A stretch of DNA of 64,000 nt from Poecilobothrus nobilitatus (Eukaryota > Arthropoda > Insecta > Diptera > Dolichopodidae): NCBI GenBank assembly GCA_947095535.1, contig OX352774.1, positions 222,878,965-222,942,964 on the forward strand, written 5' to 3'. The position numbers were made by a program, and so were the translations under genes. The notes below the pieces were generated by a model that saw only the letters and a list, made by a program, of their open reading frames with translations, was not told the DNA's origin and searched no databases. How positions within the stretch are numbered: position 1 is the stretch's first letter; every line of letters begins with the position of its first letter. Of this stretch, positions 23,686 to 36,186 are shown piece after piece.

Positions 23686-24441
23686 GGAGTGCGTTTCGTT
23701 TGTAACTATCTATATAGTCTTTGGTGTTTAGTTAATAAGTGTTTTCGAAATGCCAGAGTAGAGTAAAATAAACTATCTGACGTCATAAATATTGTTTCGA
23801 AACATCAGAATCGAGTTAATTTTTTTAATCCTACTCGTGAAAAGAATTAAGGTCAAGGAGTGTTACAAATATTAAAGACTTGAAGTGTCATTTTTGTTTT
23901 GTCTTTTTTATGAAACGCCATTTTTAATATGTAATTTTATTTGATTTTTGAAATTTTTGCTTATATAACAAACTTCGTAAAGCATATTTATTTTATAATT
24001 ATATAATATAATTAATAAATAAGAATGGAGGAGACTTTTACTATGGAAATTATTAATGGTAATTATGTCATTAATAATAACTAAATCTTGGTTAGGAATT
24101 GTTGAAATGGTAGTAAAAATGAGCAAAAAGTGTTATTAATTTTTAAAAACCAAACTATTATAATATTTCACATTGCAGAATTATTGTATGTATTTTTGAA
24201 TGATGATATTTGCAACTCATTCTTGATGTTTTGGAGTAAAATCATCTATTTTAAATAAAATTGTTTATGTTTACTTATTTATTATTGCCATCTAATTTTG
24301 ACTAATTTCAAATTCAAATTAACTCTACACTAATCGTTTCGAAATGGCAGAGTAGAGTACAATTAACTCTGCTGTGAGTGAGGTAGTTAATCCTATAAAA
24401 AGTATTTTACTCTACTCGGAGTTAGAAACGAAACACACTCC
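23686..24441. mobile_element. MITE with GGAGTG(C/T)GTTTCGTTT termini
   Basis: GGAGTGCGTTTCGTTTGTAAC at the left is mirrored by GTTAGAAACGAAACACACTCC at the right (756 bp overall). The motif TTTCGAAATG(C/G)CAGAGTAGAGTA occurs near both ends in direct orientation. An AT-rich minus-strand frame at 23908-24126 has no recognisable domain. The target duplication is unclear. Confidence 0.65.
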
Positions 24442-25730
24442 TGTAAAGTACGTTCTGAACAGATTAAAAATAATTTATCTCTAAACGCTCCGAAATAATT
24501 TTGTAACACAATAGACCTTTAACATATCAAAAAAAATCAAATCATATAATAAACTAAAATTTTTAGCATTTAAATTAAAATGCTGTACGACAACTGTAAA
24601 TTAAAATCGAACTTTTAAATTATACTTTGCAGGCACACTGAACTAAAAAATAAAACAAAAGATAAACTCTGATCATTCAGAGTGAAAAAAAACACAAACT
24701 TTTTTTTGACAGTTCTAGCTCTGAACTAAAAAAGAAAAACATCCTATTGATATATTTAGCTGGAAAACATTCTACAATTTTGGAATGATAATCACTTAAG
24801 GTGAAAACGCAATGTATGTATACTTCGCTTTGACAGTTTTATTTTTTCTATATTTTTTGAGCATTGTGCGCTTTTGATACCTTTAAAACGTAATGAGCGC
24901 TTTTGACAACAATTTAAAATTGTAAACAAAGAAAAATTTTTAAAATTTAACTTTAATTTAAACTTTTTAATAATTAATTTTACCTTAAAAAAAAAAAATC
25001 TTATAGCAAAAAAATTAAAAATGAAATGTCAAAACAATATTTTTAAATTTTTTTCAAATGTCAAAAGCGTAAAAATCACAAAAAAGTTGAAAGTTGACTA
25101 ATTTGTGCATTTTAAGAGAAATTTAAAACGTAAGTAGTAGCCATATTTTATCAGCATAAAAAAATTGTTCATTAAACTGCGAAATTTCGCAACTGGCACG
25201 CTTCGAAAATGTTAACATTATTCCCATCATTAAACATTGCATTGCTCGGACCAAAAAAAAAGTAGAAACATATTTTTTATTGTATTGTCAATTGTGTTGT
25301 GGATTTTTGACGTGATGTAGAAATATGACATTTATTTTAACTAAGTTCTTTGATGAAAAATTTGACCGTCTAATGTTTTAAAAGAAAACTTTTAGATTAA
25401 ATTTTTTTATAAATTTTAAAATATATAAGAATAATACTTCTGCAAATTGTTCACATAAGCGTTTATTTTAATAAATATACGGTATAAAAGATTCCATAAA
25501 GTTTGATTTACTCTAACTTCTGAGCAATTATTATATGTATGTATGTATAGACATTTTTTTATTTGTTTTAAGAAAATTTATAATCCAAAAGGATATTTAA
25601 TATATTGTTTTTAATAATATAACTCTACAAAAAAGTTAAAGTTCTTACGTAATTTGTTTTAGATTACAACTTTGTAACTGCTCAGAAATATCAGATAGAA
25701 AATATTACAATTCAAAACAAGGATTCAATA
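24442..25730. other. Spacer and probable 5' UTR of the 25.7-kb gene
   Basis: A repeat piece reading AAATTTCGCAACTGGCACGC lies near 25180-25210 and recurs near 56190. Just before the gene, TTTGTTTTAG at about 25655-25662 looks like a splice acceptor ending a 5' UTR intron; about 70 bases of presumed leader follow to the ATG at 25731. Confidence 0.45.
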
Positions 25731-28168
25731 ATGCCAAAAAAACAGACTGCTGATTTAACTGAGGGAGACATGAATAAATGGGTGAATGATACTTTGACTT
25801 TCATTGAAGGCAATGAAACTACCATAAAACACAAAAATTTTAAACAAATTGGTTTAAGAATATGTGAAAATGAAAATGTTGATCACAAAAAAGCGGCAAA
25901 ACGGGCGAAACAAAAACTGAAAAAGGAGGAAAGAAAACTTTTAAACGAATTAAGTGAATTGCGTGAACAATTTCATTGCTTATATTTCAAAGAACTTGAA
26001 GCCAAAAAAGAATTGAATGATTATAAAAGTAATAAAAAACAAGATAAAAAGAAAATATTAACGATTGAAAATAATATCAAAAAACTAAAAAAGGTAAAAT
26101 CAAAAATAGAAACTAGCATTTTAGAATTAATAGGCAGTCTGAAATCTATAAACTCAAATTTTAAATTTTCCTACTTACCAACTAAAGAAGAAAGACAAAA
26201 ATATGTAGAAAAAAGTTTGTTATTAGCAGAAGAAAAAGAAAAACTTAGTAACACAATAACGATTCAATCCCACAAGACTCAAATAAGACTAACTAATCCT
26301 GCACAATGTTCAACAAAACCAGAATATTCTACATGCTACGGTAGCGCATGTACGCAATCGATCATAAGTCCAAATTTATTTCCACCGCCTAGATTGAGTA
26401 CAATGTTTGCTACAAACACTAATTTAACTAATCCAATTTATAGCAATACCAATAACAACGAAAATTCTAATAATACTAAGGAATTATCAGAAAGAATAGT
26501 TACTATTCGCCGCGTTTACTTACCAGATAATGAAGCTCAAGTTACAGTTACTGCTAAAGGTTGCTCCCCAGAGCAAGATAAACTTCTTTACACTTTTATA
26601 AATGGTCAATTGGTCCCTGCTAATAAAATTAAGGATCCTAAAGTTAAAAAGAAAAAAAATCGAAATAAAAATAAAAAACAACTACTAGACACAAAAATAT
26701 CTAATATAGGTATGTATATTTAAAATAATTGTACATGCTTAGTTTTATGAAATTGTTTTCTACAGATAGCGATGCGATTGAAAATGATCAAATTAATAAA
26801 AATTTAATTTATGTAACTGGCAATATTAGTAAATTACAAAAACCAAGGAATAAATGTAATAATTTAAAAACTAAAGAGAATTATGAAAACGAGAATGTAG
26901 TAAATGATCTACATTGTCAAATAAACTCTGGTCGGTCAGCGAACGTGGAATTTAATTCGGATAAAAGGTCTCAATCATCTTTTCTAGATTTTAAAAATAC
27001 AAAAAAAAACAAATCAAAAAAAAAACAATCATTGTCGAATAAAATTGAAACCGAAAGTAAATTTAAAAATAATCAGGATGAGGTTTTTTCATCACCGGAA
27101 CAAATACAGCTAAAATTTGGTCAGAACGATGTACTCACATTAGTTAAGTTAGATGGGGCTGATAATATTAATGATTGTAATAAAAAACATAATATTTCAC
27201 CATTTAAATTTCATGAGCAAAATCACCTTTGTAGTAATAATTGTCAATGCAAATTCAATAATAATTTGGAAGATTTATGCCCCTCAATCAAAAATCTTTC
27301 TCTTAATTCATCAACGAATGATTTATCAAATTTATGTAATAGCAAATCTGAAAGTCCGAGTATAATGGAACAGCTTAAACAAGGCGTTAATGTAGAGAAC
27401 CTGAAACTACCACCAGGGATATCATTAACAAAAGTTGATCCTGTTACTTCTCAAGCTTTACGCGTTAAACAAAATTCAATTCAGAAATTATCACAATCAG
27501 TAAATGATATCTGTAAGCAAATACCACAACAAACTTATGCACCACTTTATCCAAATATTGAAATTTCGCCTAATTTTGTGCATCATGACGCTAACGGCCT
27601 TATAATGATTGATACAAACCATAGTAATTTGTATCAACCCTCGCAACAACTTAGCCGACAATTTGATTTAATAAATGATGGATTACCTAAAAGGATTTCT
27701 ACCACACTTCAACCGACACATATCTCAGTAAATCAGCAATCCACTTCTTTTTCAAAGAAGAAAAAGAAAAACAAAAATAAGCAAGTTTTATCTGAAACAT
27801 CTAATAAAAAATCATCTTCCAAAATAATTACTTTAAAAAATCCAATGTTTAATCAAGTGTCATCAGTAAAATCACCCACACATGTTATTCGTCCTAGTAC
27901 AATTGATGATCAACCTGCTTTAATAACAAAAAACGAGAATGGCATGTTCACTATAAGGAATACTGCCCTTCAAGAAAATTTTCTAGCAAGATATCCATAC
28001 GCTGGTCCAGGCGGTATATTAATACCAACTAATTCACCATTAGGAAATCCAAAATCACAATGTAATGTAGGTTCTCTTATGGGAAATCACTGTGATGAAA
28101 ACAAAAGAAACACTTTCATTTATCCCCATAGTTTACCATTTAGAGAATCAATGAAAGGTAAATACTAA
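25731..28168 (+). CDS. Large basic coiled-coil protein, tentatively FAM193-like
   Basis: Two exons: 25731-26709 and 26766-28168, split by a 56-nt intron (G/GTATGT ... TTCTACAG) with matching phase. The product is about 793 residues if the TAA at 28166-28168 is used. Residues 1-45 are acidic and hydrophilic. Residues 45-170 are a charged coiled coil (AAKRAKQKLKKEERKLL; ELREQF). Around 255-300 is a beta-rich segment, IVTIRRVYLPDNEAQVTVTA, then DKLLYTFINGQ, ending in a Lys-rich stretch near 308-318. Exon 2 is Asn/Ser-rich with a second Lys-rich patch (KKKKKNKNK) and an LKLPPGISLTKVDPV segment. The VTIRR...LLYTFINGQ block and coiled coil remind me of FAM193 proteins, but this is memory of family flavour, not an alignment. 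The end is uncertain: ATGAAAG/GTAAAT at 28151-28160 is a good splice donor, so the gene may continue. That it is a real gene is nearly certain; the family is not. Confidence 0.85.
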
Positions 28169-28773
28169 AATATTTTCTTTTTTAGATAAAATAAGTTTGA
28201 TGTTGCATAATAATATTTGTGAAAATCTTTACAAATAATTTAGTTTTTTTTATATATATGTATGTATATATATATTATAAATGCGTAAATATAATCTTGT
28301 GCTAAAATATTAAGGGTCGATCAACAGATATTTGTTTTTGCTAATCAAAAGATTAAAGTAAAGAAACATGTTCAAACACGCAATCGCATTTAAAAAAAAC
28401 AACAACTGGTTTTTGTTAAAATCATTAAATTTTTTGGGCTTGTAAATTTGATGTATGATTGATTTAAGTTTTTATTAACTTATTAATGTTGTTACTCATA
28501 AATGACCGTTCAGAATACATTTATTTTAATGTTTATAAAAAGATGAGAATTTAAAAGTTAATATGCAATTTTAATTTGCAAAAATTTTGAAATATGTTGA
28601 AAAATAGAAGAAATTTAAAGAAACTTATTGATTTTTAAATAAATGGTTTTTTTTTTCTTGTTCTTCAATTTAAAAATAAAATACAAATTAAAACTCTTAA
28701 TTAAAAATAATAATTAAATCTTTAAAAACTTAAAACAGCAATAAAAAAAAATTTAAAACTATCGAGCGTAAAA

Positions 28774-30345
28774 CCAGAGACTACATAGAGATGTACAAAT
28801 TCATACAAAAATTTGTACTAATTTTTTTTCAAACGGGCCAGCTAAAACTGGCTAGTTTTAAAAATCTTAAAGCACAGAAATATTTAGTTTGTGTCATAGC
28901 TAAAAGAATTTAGCGAAAACTAGAATCTTCTGTAAAATCTGGTGTAAAATGATCATTCATATATTTTATGCATTTACAAAATTTTTTTATCCTTGTGATT
29001 ATTAAACTTTTTAAAGCAAAGCGATGACAAAATAACTTTTAAAATAGAAAAATAAGGCAAAAATGGGAAAATATATTTGAGAAAATATATATTTAATATG
29101 TCGAGTAGAAACGTAAATTTTCAATATGATAAAGAAGACATTCTAAATATCACTTTACAAAAAATATGGAACATTTAGCTAAATATTTCATATAGAAAAA
29201 AATTAAATAAAAATAGATTATTTTATAATGTTGACTTTTCTAAAAACAACAAGAAAAAACATTTCAAGGTTATCATTCATATGCATTCAGTATTTCACTA
29301 CTACAAACAGAATTTTTTGAATGTATGAAATGGTATATCGTATATTATATGGTATCAGATGGTATGAATGTTATCTATTTTATGAAAATCATTTGATTTA
29401 ACTGCATTATTTATTTAACTAAATTTAACTGATTTTAATATACAGTATCCAGCAAAAGTAATGGTAATTTAAAAAAATATATATAGAAAAGCAATAAAAT
29501 AATATAGGCGTTCGAATTTTTTCTAATAATATTTTTAACTTTATAACTTCAGGGAAAAACAAACAAACAAAGTAACAAAATTTTTTGTATTATGATTTTA
29601 TTTTATTTTTTGATCTCATGACTCATATTGTTATATTGGTAACAGTATACCTACATATATATGTGGGTATTTTTTGAAGATAATATAATATACCTATCAA
29701 ATAAAAATAACTGAAATAAAAATAATGCTTTAAAATTCTTCTAAACATTTTTTTAATTAAAAATTATTCCAATTAGAAAAGTGGCATGACATTTGCTGGA
29801 TACTGTACATATTCATAAAAATTATCAAATCATATCAAATTGGAACATAATTACATTTACACAAAACAAAATATAAATATAAATATGTATTGATTTTTGA
29901 ATCATATTGAAATACATATATAAAAAGTGCCGATAGTATTTATGTGTATTTCAATTTATATTTAATTTTGATTCACACACACTTTCACAATTTAATAAGC
30001 ATGTAGGCAAGCTGGTCAAGTAATATAAATGCATAATATGGCATAATGCATATATAATATAAAAATTATATTAGATACTGATCAGATCATGTATATCATA
30101 ATATGTCATCTGATATCATATGATCATATTCATATATGTATGTTACTTGTTATTTCTATCATCCATACCAATCATACGAAAGTTCATTTATGTACATATA
30201 TGAAAAAAAAAATATCCGAGACCAAAACTTGCTTTAAGAAACTTTAAAAAAAAAAGTTGAAAAATGAGACTAAATTTCAAAATCGATATTGTAGCGACAT
30301 CTAAACTTTTTTGTTGCCATTTGGACATCTCTATGTAGTCTCTGG
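28774..30345. mobile_element. Inverted-repeat element with CCAGAGACTACATAGAGATG ends
   Basis: The left end CCAGAGACTACATAGAGATG and the inverted right end are identical over 22 bases or so. TAAAA flanks both sides (28769-28773 and 30346-30350), a likely 5-bp target duplication. It is 1572 bp with no coding capacity seen and contains a nested Tc1/mariner-type MITE. It lies just downstream of the 25.7-kb gene, possibly inside its last intron. Confidence 0.75.
29443..29805. mobile_element. Tc1/mariner-type MITE nested in the 28.8-kb element
   Basis: CAGTATCCAGCAAAAGTAATG at the left and the inverse TTTGCTGGATACTG at the right are flanked by TA on both sides. The 363-bp interior is AT-rich and non-coding. 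Its position inside another element shows it arrived later. Confidence 0.75.
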
Positions 30346-31853
30346 TAAAACTATATTAAAAACAGAAATTTGACTTTCATAAAGGAATACACAAAATAAT
30401 CGAACTTAAAAAAACAACTAAATTTTTTTTAATAATTAAGCTGTTGGATATCACGTAATATTAAATGTCAAAAAGTACAACCTTTCTTTTAAGTACCTAT
30501 ATTAGCAAAAAAATACTAGTTTATATATCCAAATTATCTTAATTTTAAAAAGTCCGAATTTTGATTTTCTGAATATCATTTTGGAGGAATTTATCCTTAT
30601 ATATTTATTTGTATACTAAATGAAATATAAAATTATATTTTTCATTGAACATCTACAAAAAAAATTTGGGGGAAAATTTACATTTACCGTTATTTTTTTG
30701 GAAATTACACTCAAAGACTAACTCGAAGTCTTCTTAACAATAATAACAATATTATAAAATCTAATTTTAGAGTTATAAAAACAGTAATACATTCTGCTCA
30801 TTTCGATATATTAAGAATTGTTGTCACGAGAATCAATTTTCATTAAAGTTTATTAAAGTCAATTTAATTCAAATAATTTGTTTTTATTTGTCTAGCTTGC
30901 ATCAACTCAAAGCTTGTTATTAGACCATTTTTAAGATTATGATATCTTATTTTTCCGTTGTATTTTATATACCTATATTATAAATTTTAAATAAATAAAT
31001 AATCAATGTCGCGCGAGGCCAAGTTTTTTTAAATGGTAGACTTTGAAAGTCAACTAGATATATAGATTTATTTCGTTGAAATTTAGTTTTGTAATATTAA
31101 ACGTTTTTATTTTATTCAATTTTAAAGTTGTTTGTGAGCAGTTTGAGTAATTATTTTTATATTATTTTTACAATGGAAAATTAAGAAATTGAATTATTTA
31201 ACTGAAATTGAAATTTACTTTCTTTAGTTGTATTAAAAAACCAAATTAATTGATTTTCGCGATTTCTCACTTTTAGCACTCAAACTACAATATATCAAAT
31301 TTTATTAAATTTATTTCTTTTTTAGATCATGTTTGCGAACCAAATGGATATTAGGATATTTGTGAGGAATATTTTTTAAAATATGGTTTACAATGTTGCC
31401 AAAATGTATTACAAATTTTGATGAATTGAACAGCCCGATTTTACTGGCTTTATATAGTAATATTAGTGTAAAATAAAATAGGTAAGGAATTATGAAGGCA
31501 ATTAAGATTTTTAGATAATGTTAACATAAATCAATTTTAAATCAAAAAAATAATTAAAAAAAAAACTTTGTAAAGTTATTATTTAAGATAATAAAGTTAA
31601 TCAAATTATTTGTCAGTGACTTTTTTAATAATAAAAAAAGAAGTTTTTGATTTTATAATTAAAAACAAAAATAGATTACTGGTTTTTTAATGCATATAAC
31701 AAAAAAGGAAATTATTGGAATTGTTTTTATTGTTTTTCTTGAACATATAAAGCATACAATATGAAAAAATTTAATAAGTGCTATTATCATATATGTATTA
31801 ACTTACAATTAATTGCATATAAAATTTTTATTTTTGTTTTTAACAATTCGATT
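30346..31853. other. AT-rich spacer between the 25.7-kb gene and RPF1
   Basis: No clear gene. A good pyrimidine-rich acceptor (TTTCTTTTTTAG) ends at about 31325. The sequence after it could be a last exon of the 25.7-kb gene. Confidence 0.4.
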
Positions 31854-33093
31854 TTATAAATAAAATCTTCTTCTTGCTTCCATTAAATGACGTTTATTTG
31901 TTATTATCCAAGCGTAATCTCCTGTCTTACTATCAAACGTTCCTTCTTGAATTGATCGTAATTTAAGTGTAAATCTTGGACCTAACTCTCTTAGTTTAGC
32001 TCTTTTTCCATCCTTTGTGAATTCATATCGGTGATGCCGAAAAAATATAAAATCGCGTTGATTATGAAATGTAGCAACCCTTCGTCCTTTAAATTGAGGA
32101 TCATGATTAAACAATGCCCCGAACATTCTACCAACAGTTAAACCAAGTTTGGTCGTGAAGTTAGTTAATATGACTTCTGGACGATGTTTTGTAATTTCTC
32201 TATGATCCCGCTTTATATCCTTTGTTAATTTTAAATTGCTAAGTTTAAAATGAAATGTTGGCCCATTCGGTAAGTGAATAACTAAAATTCCGTTTGGCTT
32301 ACGTCGATTTTCATTCACAATTATAACGTCAGTAAAATTTTTCTCAATGGCACTGGCCACTATTTTTTTTACTGAAGATCTGTTTCTTAATTTTACTAAT
32401 GTATTTGGTATTATTCTTCCAAGTTCTAAACCAAATTTTCTGCTTTTTGAATTTGGATTGTCCGAAAATGTAACTAAAATTTTTGGAGAATATTGAGCGG
32501 CAAAATATGTGCTAAATTCATCTAAATTTAGTTCACTCTTAAGTTCTTCATTGTCAGAATCGTTTAGGTTGGTAACATTGGTTTGATCTTGTTCTCTGAG
32601 ACTTTCAATTGTGTGACCTGGATTAGATAAGACCCCTGCTTTTCTACGCTCTTTTCGAGCTTTCCGTTGCTCTTTATTTTTCTGCTGCTTGATTTTTTTA
32701 TAAACTTCTTTTCGTTTTTCTTTATTTTTTATATAATTAAGAGGATTGATTTTTGGTACATGAACTCCATTGTCACAATAATTAGGTTCATTAGAGTCCT
32801 CTAAATTGCTTATATTATCTTGGTTTTCAATATCTACAGAATTTGTTTGATCTAAAATAATTTCTGAATCTATAAATAAAACAATATACTTAAATTTTAT
32901 CGATATTTAAATAAATAAAATTTATAATACTAACATTGAATTTAATAGATATTACAATTTTACCTTTTATTTCACTAGATTTAACCATATTAGTACTGAA
33001 TTCTATGTCCTTGTTTGCAATTGCAATAATATTTTCAGATTCATTTTCTTTCACGTGTTCAGTGTGTTTATCTTTTAATTTACCGCTTTTCAT
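31854..33093 (-). CDS. RPF1: Ribosome production factor 1 (Brix-domain protein)
   Basis: A nucleolar assembly factor needed for 60S ribosomal subunit maturation; in yeast Rpf1 acts in processing of the 27S pre-rRNA region. Exon 1 is 33093-32964 and exon 2 is 32869-31854, separated by a 94-nt intron (G/GTAAAA ... TTTATAG), phase 1. The product is 381 residues, close to family length (about 350-395). The first 90 residues are acidic and hydrophilic. A basic helix follows (KNKEKRKEVYKKIKQQKNKE, RKARKERRKAG). The Brix domain covers roughly residues 180-360: SPKILVTFSDNP, FGLELGRIIPN, VIIVNENRRKPNGILVIHLP, GPTFHFKLSN, HRPEVILTNF, LGLTVGRMFG, NQRDFIFFRHHRYEF and ELGPRFTLKLRSIQ, the last being the sigma70-like motif. 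The ATG at 33093 is preferred; an in-frame ATG at 33171 would add a hydrophobic stretch not expected in this family. Confidence 0.93.
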
Positions 33094-33398
33094 TTTTATC
33101 TTGCTGTTTAAAAAAATTAGAATAGATTTAAAAACAAAATAAATATTAAATAAAAACCGAGGAATAAACACGTGTAAGTATTTAATTTAAGTAAATAGTG
33201 GCAACCGTTTTGTCAACTGTCAAATTTAGAAAGTAATCAACTTTTAAGTTTTTTTGTGTTACGAGACAACGTCGAAACGATGTCGCTAGTATCGTAAATA
33301 ATAAAAATGAGATTTTGAAGCATTGAAGTTGTTACCAGGTTTTCTTACTGTTTGTTCAACGGGGTAACAGTGAAATCGTGAATTGGAATAGTAACAAT

Positions 33399-34038
33399 GG
33401 GCCTTTCCACACGGGTAGTGTCCTCTTTCGTCATTTTTTACTTTTACCTTCGTTTCATACCCTCTTGCCTATAAACTAAATTTGTGGTGGGGATTTTTAG
33501 GAGTAATTTTTTAAACCAAAATTTTAGAGTTTAAAAATTGAGTCCACTAACACAAACAAAAACTCAAATAAAAATTTTTATGAGGGTCAAAAAAATTTTA
33601 TGTGTACATACGTTTCATTCTCGTTTGGAAAATTAAAGAAAAATGTTTTTGAAACGGTCGCAGCAAATTTTTAAAAAAGTAAAGTGATTTTCGATCTTTC
33701 ACTTGATGAAATTATTAAAATATATTCTATTGACAAAAAGAAATTATGTGCACAGTACAGTTTATTCTATTTCTAGGTACATACATATATAATATATATT
33801 ATTTAAAAATTACAGGCAAAAAAATCTTATGTTACTTAAAATAAAAAAAAATGTATTTGTTTTATGCGTGCTTTTATTTTATATTTATTATCTACCTCTC
33901 GCAACAAATTTTGTTTTAAAATGAAATATTTACACACACATATAAAAGTAACGACTATCGAGAGGAACAGTGTAGAAATAAAAAAAAGAGGAAAGTAGTC
34001 ACGAAACGAAAGAGGACACTACTCGTGTAGAAAGGCCC
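33399..34038. mobile_element. Inverted-repeat element with GGGCCTTTC termini
   Basis: GGGCCTTTCCACACGGGTAG, then TGTCCTCTTTCGT, at the left is mirrored at the right by ACGAAAGAGGACA, CTACTCGTGTAGAAAGGCCC. AAT flanks both sides (33396-33398, 34039-34041), a possible 3-bp duplication. The element is 640 bp. The internal CGTTTCATACCCTCTTGCC and GTGGGGATTTTTAGG segments recur, inverted or altered, at 19.6, 21.8, 34.3 and 58.6 kb. No coding region was seen. Confidence 0.75.
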
Positions 34039-34632
34039 AATAAGTGGTTTTGAAATACTTATTCGTTTTTAAAAAAATTAAAAAAAAAATAAAATAAAAG
34101 AAATTTGAATAAAAATGTTTTCATTACCATTTCTAAAGTTTTTCAAACTAAAATTTACAAAAAGTTTAAATTTGAAAATTAATACTATTCCCAGACAAAA
34201 TAAAATTATACTCCAAATTCGTAACGAAAACATACAGTTTATCTAGTGTAGTGAAGACATTTTGAATTACACGAATACATTTGTATATTTTTAGAGACAA
34301 TATTTCGTTTCATAACCCTTTCCCATAAATGCAAAGTACTGCAGCTGCGAGATGCTCAAGTGTGAAACGAGGTATTGACATTCTTAGAAAAACCAAAACC
34401 AATCTATACGTTTAGCACTAGCAGTACGTTTGCATACCTTGCGTATGGGAGCACTTGCTAAACCATTTAAGTACAGTTTCTGAATTAAAAACTTAACGTT
34501 AAACCACACTATTTACAAAACTATTAAAAAAACTAAGAAAAACACTATTGTCAATGCCACCTTTATACTGACAAGTCTTAGCATTAACGTTTGTTTTTTA
34601 AATGACCGCCGTAGTTTACAAATGTAAATATT

Positions 34633-36186
34633 TCATTTCCAAAAAACTGGAAAGAATCATTAGTGATACCTGTTGAGAAAGTTAAGAATAGCTCTAAAAA
34701 GGAAGATTTTAGGCCAATTAATATGCTGCCGGTGGTCGAAAAAGTTTTAGAAAAAAGTGTGCATTTGCAACTGGAGGAATATTCAGAGAAAAATAATATG
34801 TTAATTAAAACACAGTTTGGTTTTCGCAGAAATCATTCATATAAAGCTGTATTAATTGGATCACAACCCGATGGAAATGTGAAATAGATAAGAAAAAGAT
34901 AATTTACAGTGTGTTGCTGGATCTCAAAGGAGCATTTGAAAAGGTGAAACCGTTTATTTTACTAAGAAAGGTGGGAAAGTATGGAATTAAAGGAAAGGAG
35001 CTTAAATGATTTGCAAGTTACCTATATGGCCGGAGTCAAAGAACAAGAATTATATCATTCATTGTCAACAAGAATTGACATCATCATCTGTCAACAAGAA
35101 AATTTATCAAACTAGGAGTTCCACAAGGTTCAATACTAGGTCCTCTACTGTTCATAATAATATATCAATGATATTGGTGAGGACTTAAACTTCTGTGAAA
35201 TTAACTTGTTTGTAGATGATGCCCTTGTGTATATTACAGGTGACATTCCACAGGAATATAAGGACAAAATCAGGTTTGAAATTAATAAGCTAAAACTTAA
35301 TGTGAAAAAATCGAAGTTTATGACAATTAACCATAATAATGAGCAAGAATTAAAAATTGGAGTTAAAACAGATACGATGAAAAGGGAGTAGCATACAGTC
35401 AATGGTGTAGGAGGGACTGTCGATAGCATACAGTCAATGGTGTAGTGGTTGAGACACCGCCCTTTCATACGAAAGGTCTTGAGTTCAAATTTCAAACCCA
35501 ATAATATAGATTTTTCTAATAATATATAATTAGTATAATATAATCAAATTAAAAATAAGTTTATATGATCAAATAATAATAAAACATAATTCTTGTATAA
35601 GATAATAGATGGGTAGAAATAAAAGAAACGTCTCATAGTCTTATACAATAGTTACAGCCAAGAAATCAACTGTTTAGTGAAATAATGATTCCAGAAACTG
35701 AAGCCTAGTCAAATATGAATAATAAATGACTTAGGATTTCCTATACTCCTTACAGTAGTGGCAAGGAAAAAAATATAGTCGATAGCGAGCTTAAATTCAG
35801 CCAACATGTCGAATATGTATGTAAAAAAATTGGCAAGAAAATTGATTTTTTAAGAAGGATAAGAAAAAAATTGTCATTAAAAAGTGGAATTAATATCTAT
35901 AATGCTATCGTAAAACCTCACTATGAATACTGTTCAACCATTTTGTTTCTGGTTAATCTAGGTATAATTAATAGACTGCAAAAACTCCAAAATAGAGCAA
36001 TGAGAATAATTTCAAAAGTTAAGAGAGGCACCTCCATTTCAATTATGCTGGAAATAGTCAAATGGCTAAATCTAGAGCAAAGGATCAAGTTTATTCATTC
36101 ATAAAGTAAAATATGCAAGAACAAGGGATATGTTAGTGAATATAATTCAATATGTGGGACAAACCCAACCCTATAACTTCAACTAT
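34633..36186 (+). pseudogene. Reverse transcriptase remains of the jockey-like LINE
   Basis: Frames at 34663-34887, 35206-35391 and 35871-36104 are successive pieces of one reverse transcriptase. The catalytic box reads FVDD in place of FADD. The pieces are separated by frame shifts and by the SINE at 35428-35777. It is not translatable as a whole. Confidence 0.8.
35428..35777 (+). mobile_element. tRNA-derived SINE with 9-bp target duplication
   Basis: The head reads CAATGGTGTAGTGGTTGAGA (A box), an anticodon-like stem CCTTT/AAAGG, and GAGTTCAAATTTCAAACCC (degenerate B box). An AT-rich body of about 250 bp and a GGAAAAAAATATA tail follow. GTCGATAGC flanks it at 35419-35427 and 35778-35786, and the reverse transcriptase frame resumes right after the second copy. 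A 24-base piece of the head also lies just upstream of the first flank (about 35391-35412). Pol III transcription from the A and B boxes is inferred. Confidence 0.8.

Noticed and set aside
29280..30180. ATATGAT/ATCATAT-rich sequence as a regulatory array
   Set aside because: Simple AT-rich repetition inside a transposable element; no ordered spacing.
33094..33171. Upstream start for RPF1 giving a hydrophobic N-terminus
   Set aside because: The added MFIPRFLFNIYFVF-type stretch would be a membrane signal, not expected for a nucleolar protein; the ATG at 33093 is preferred.
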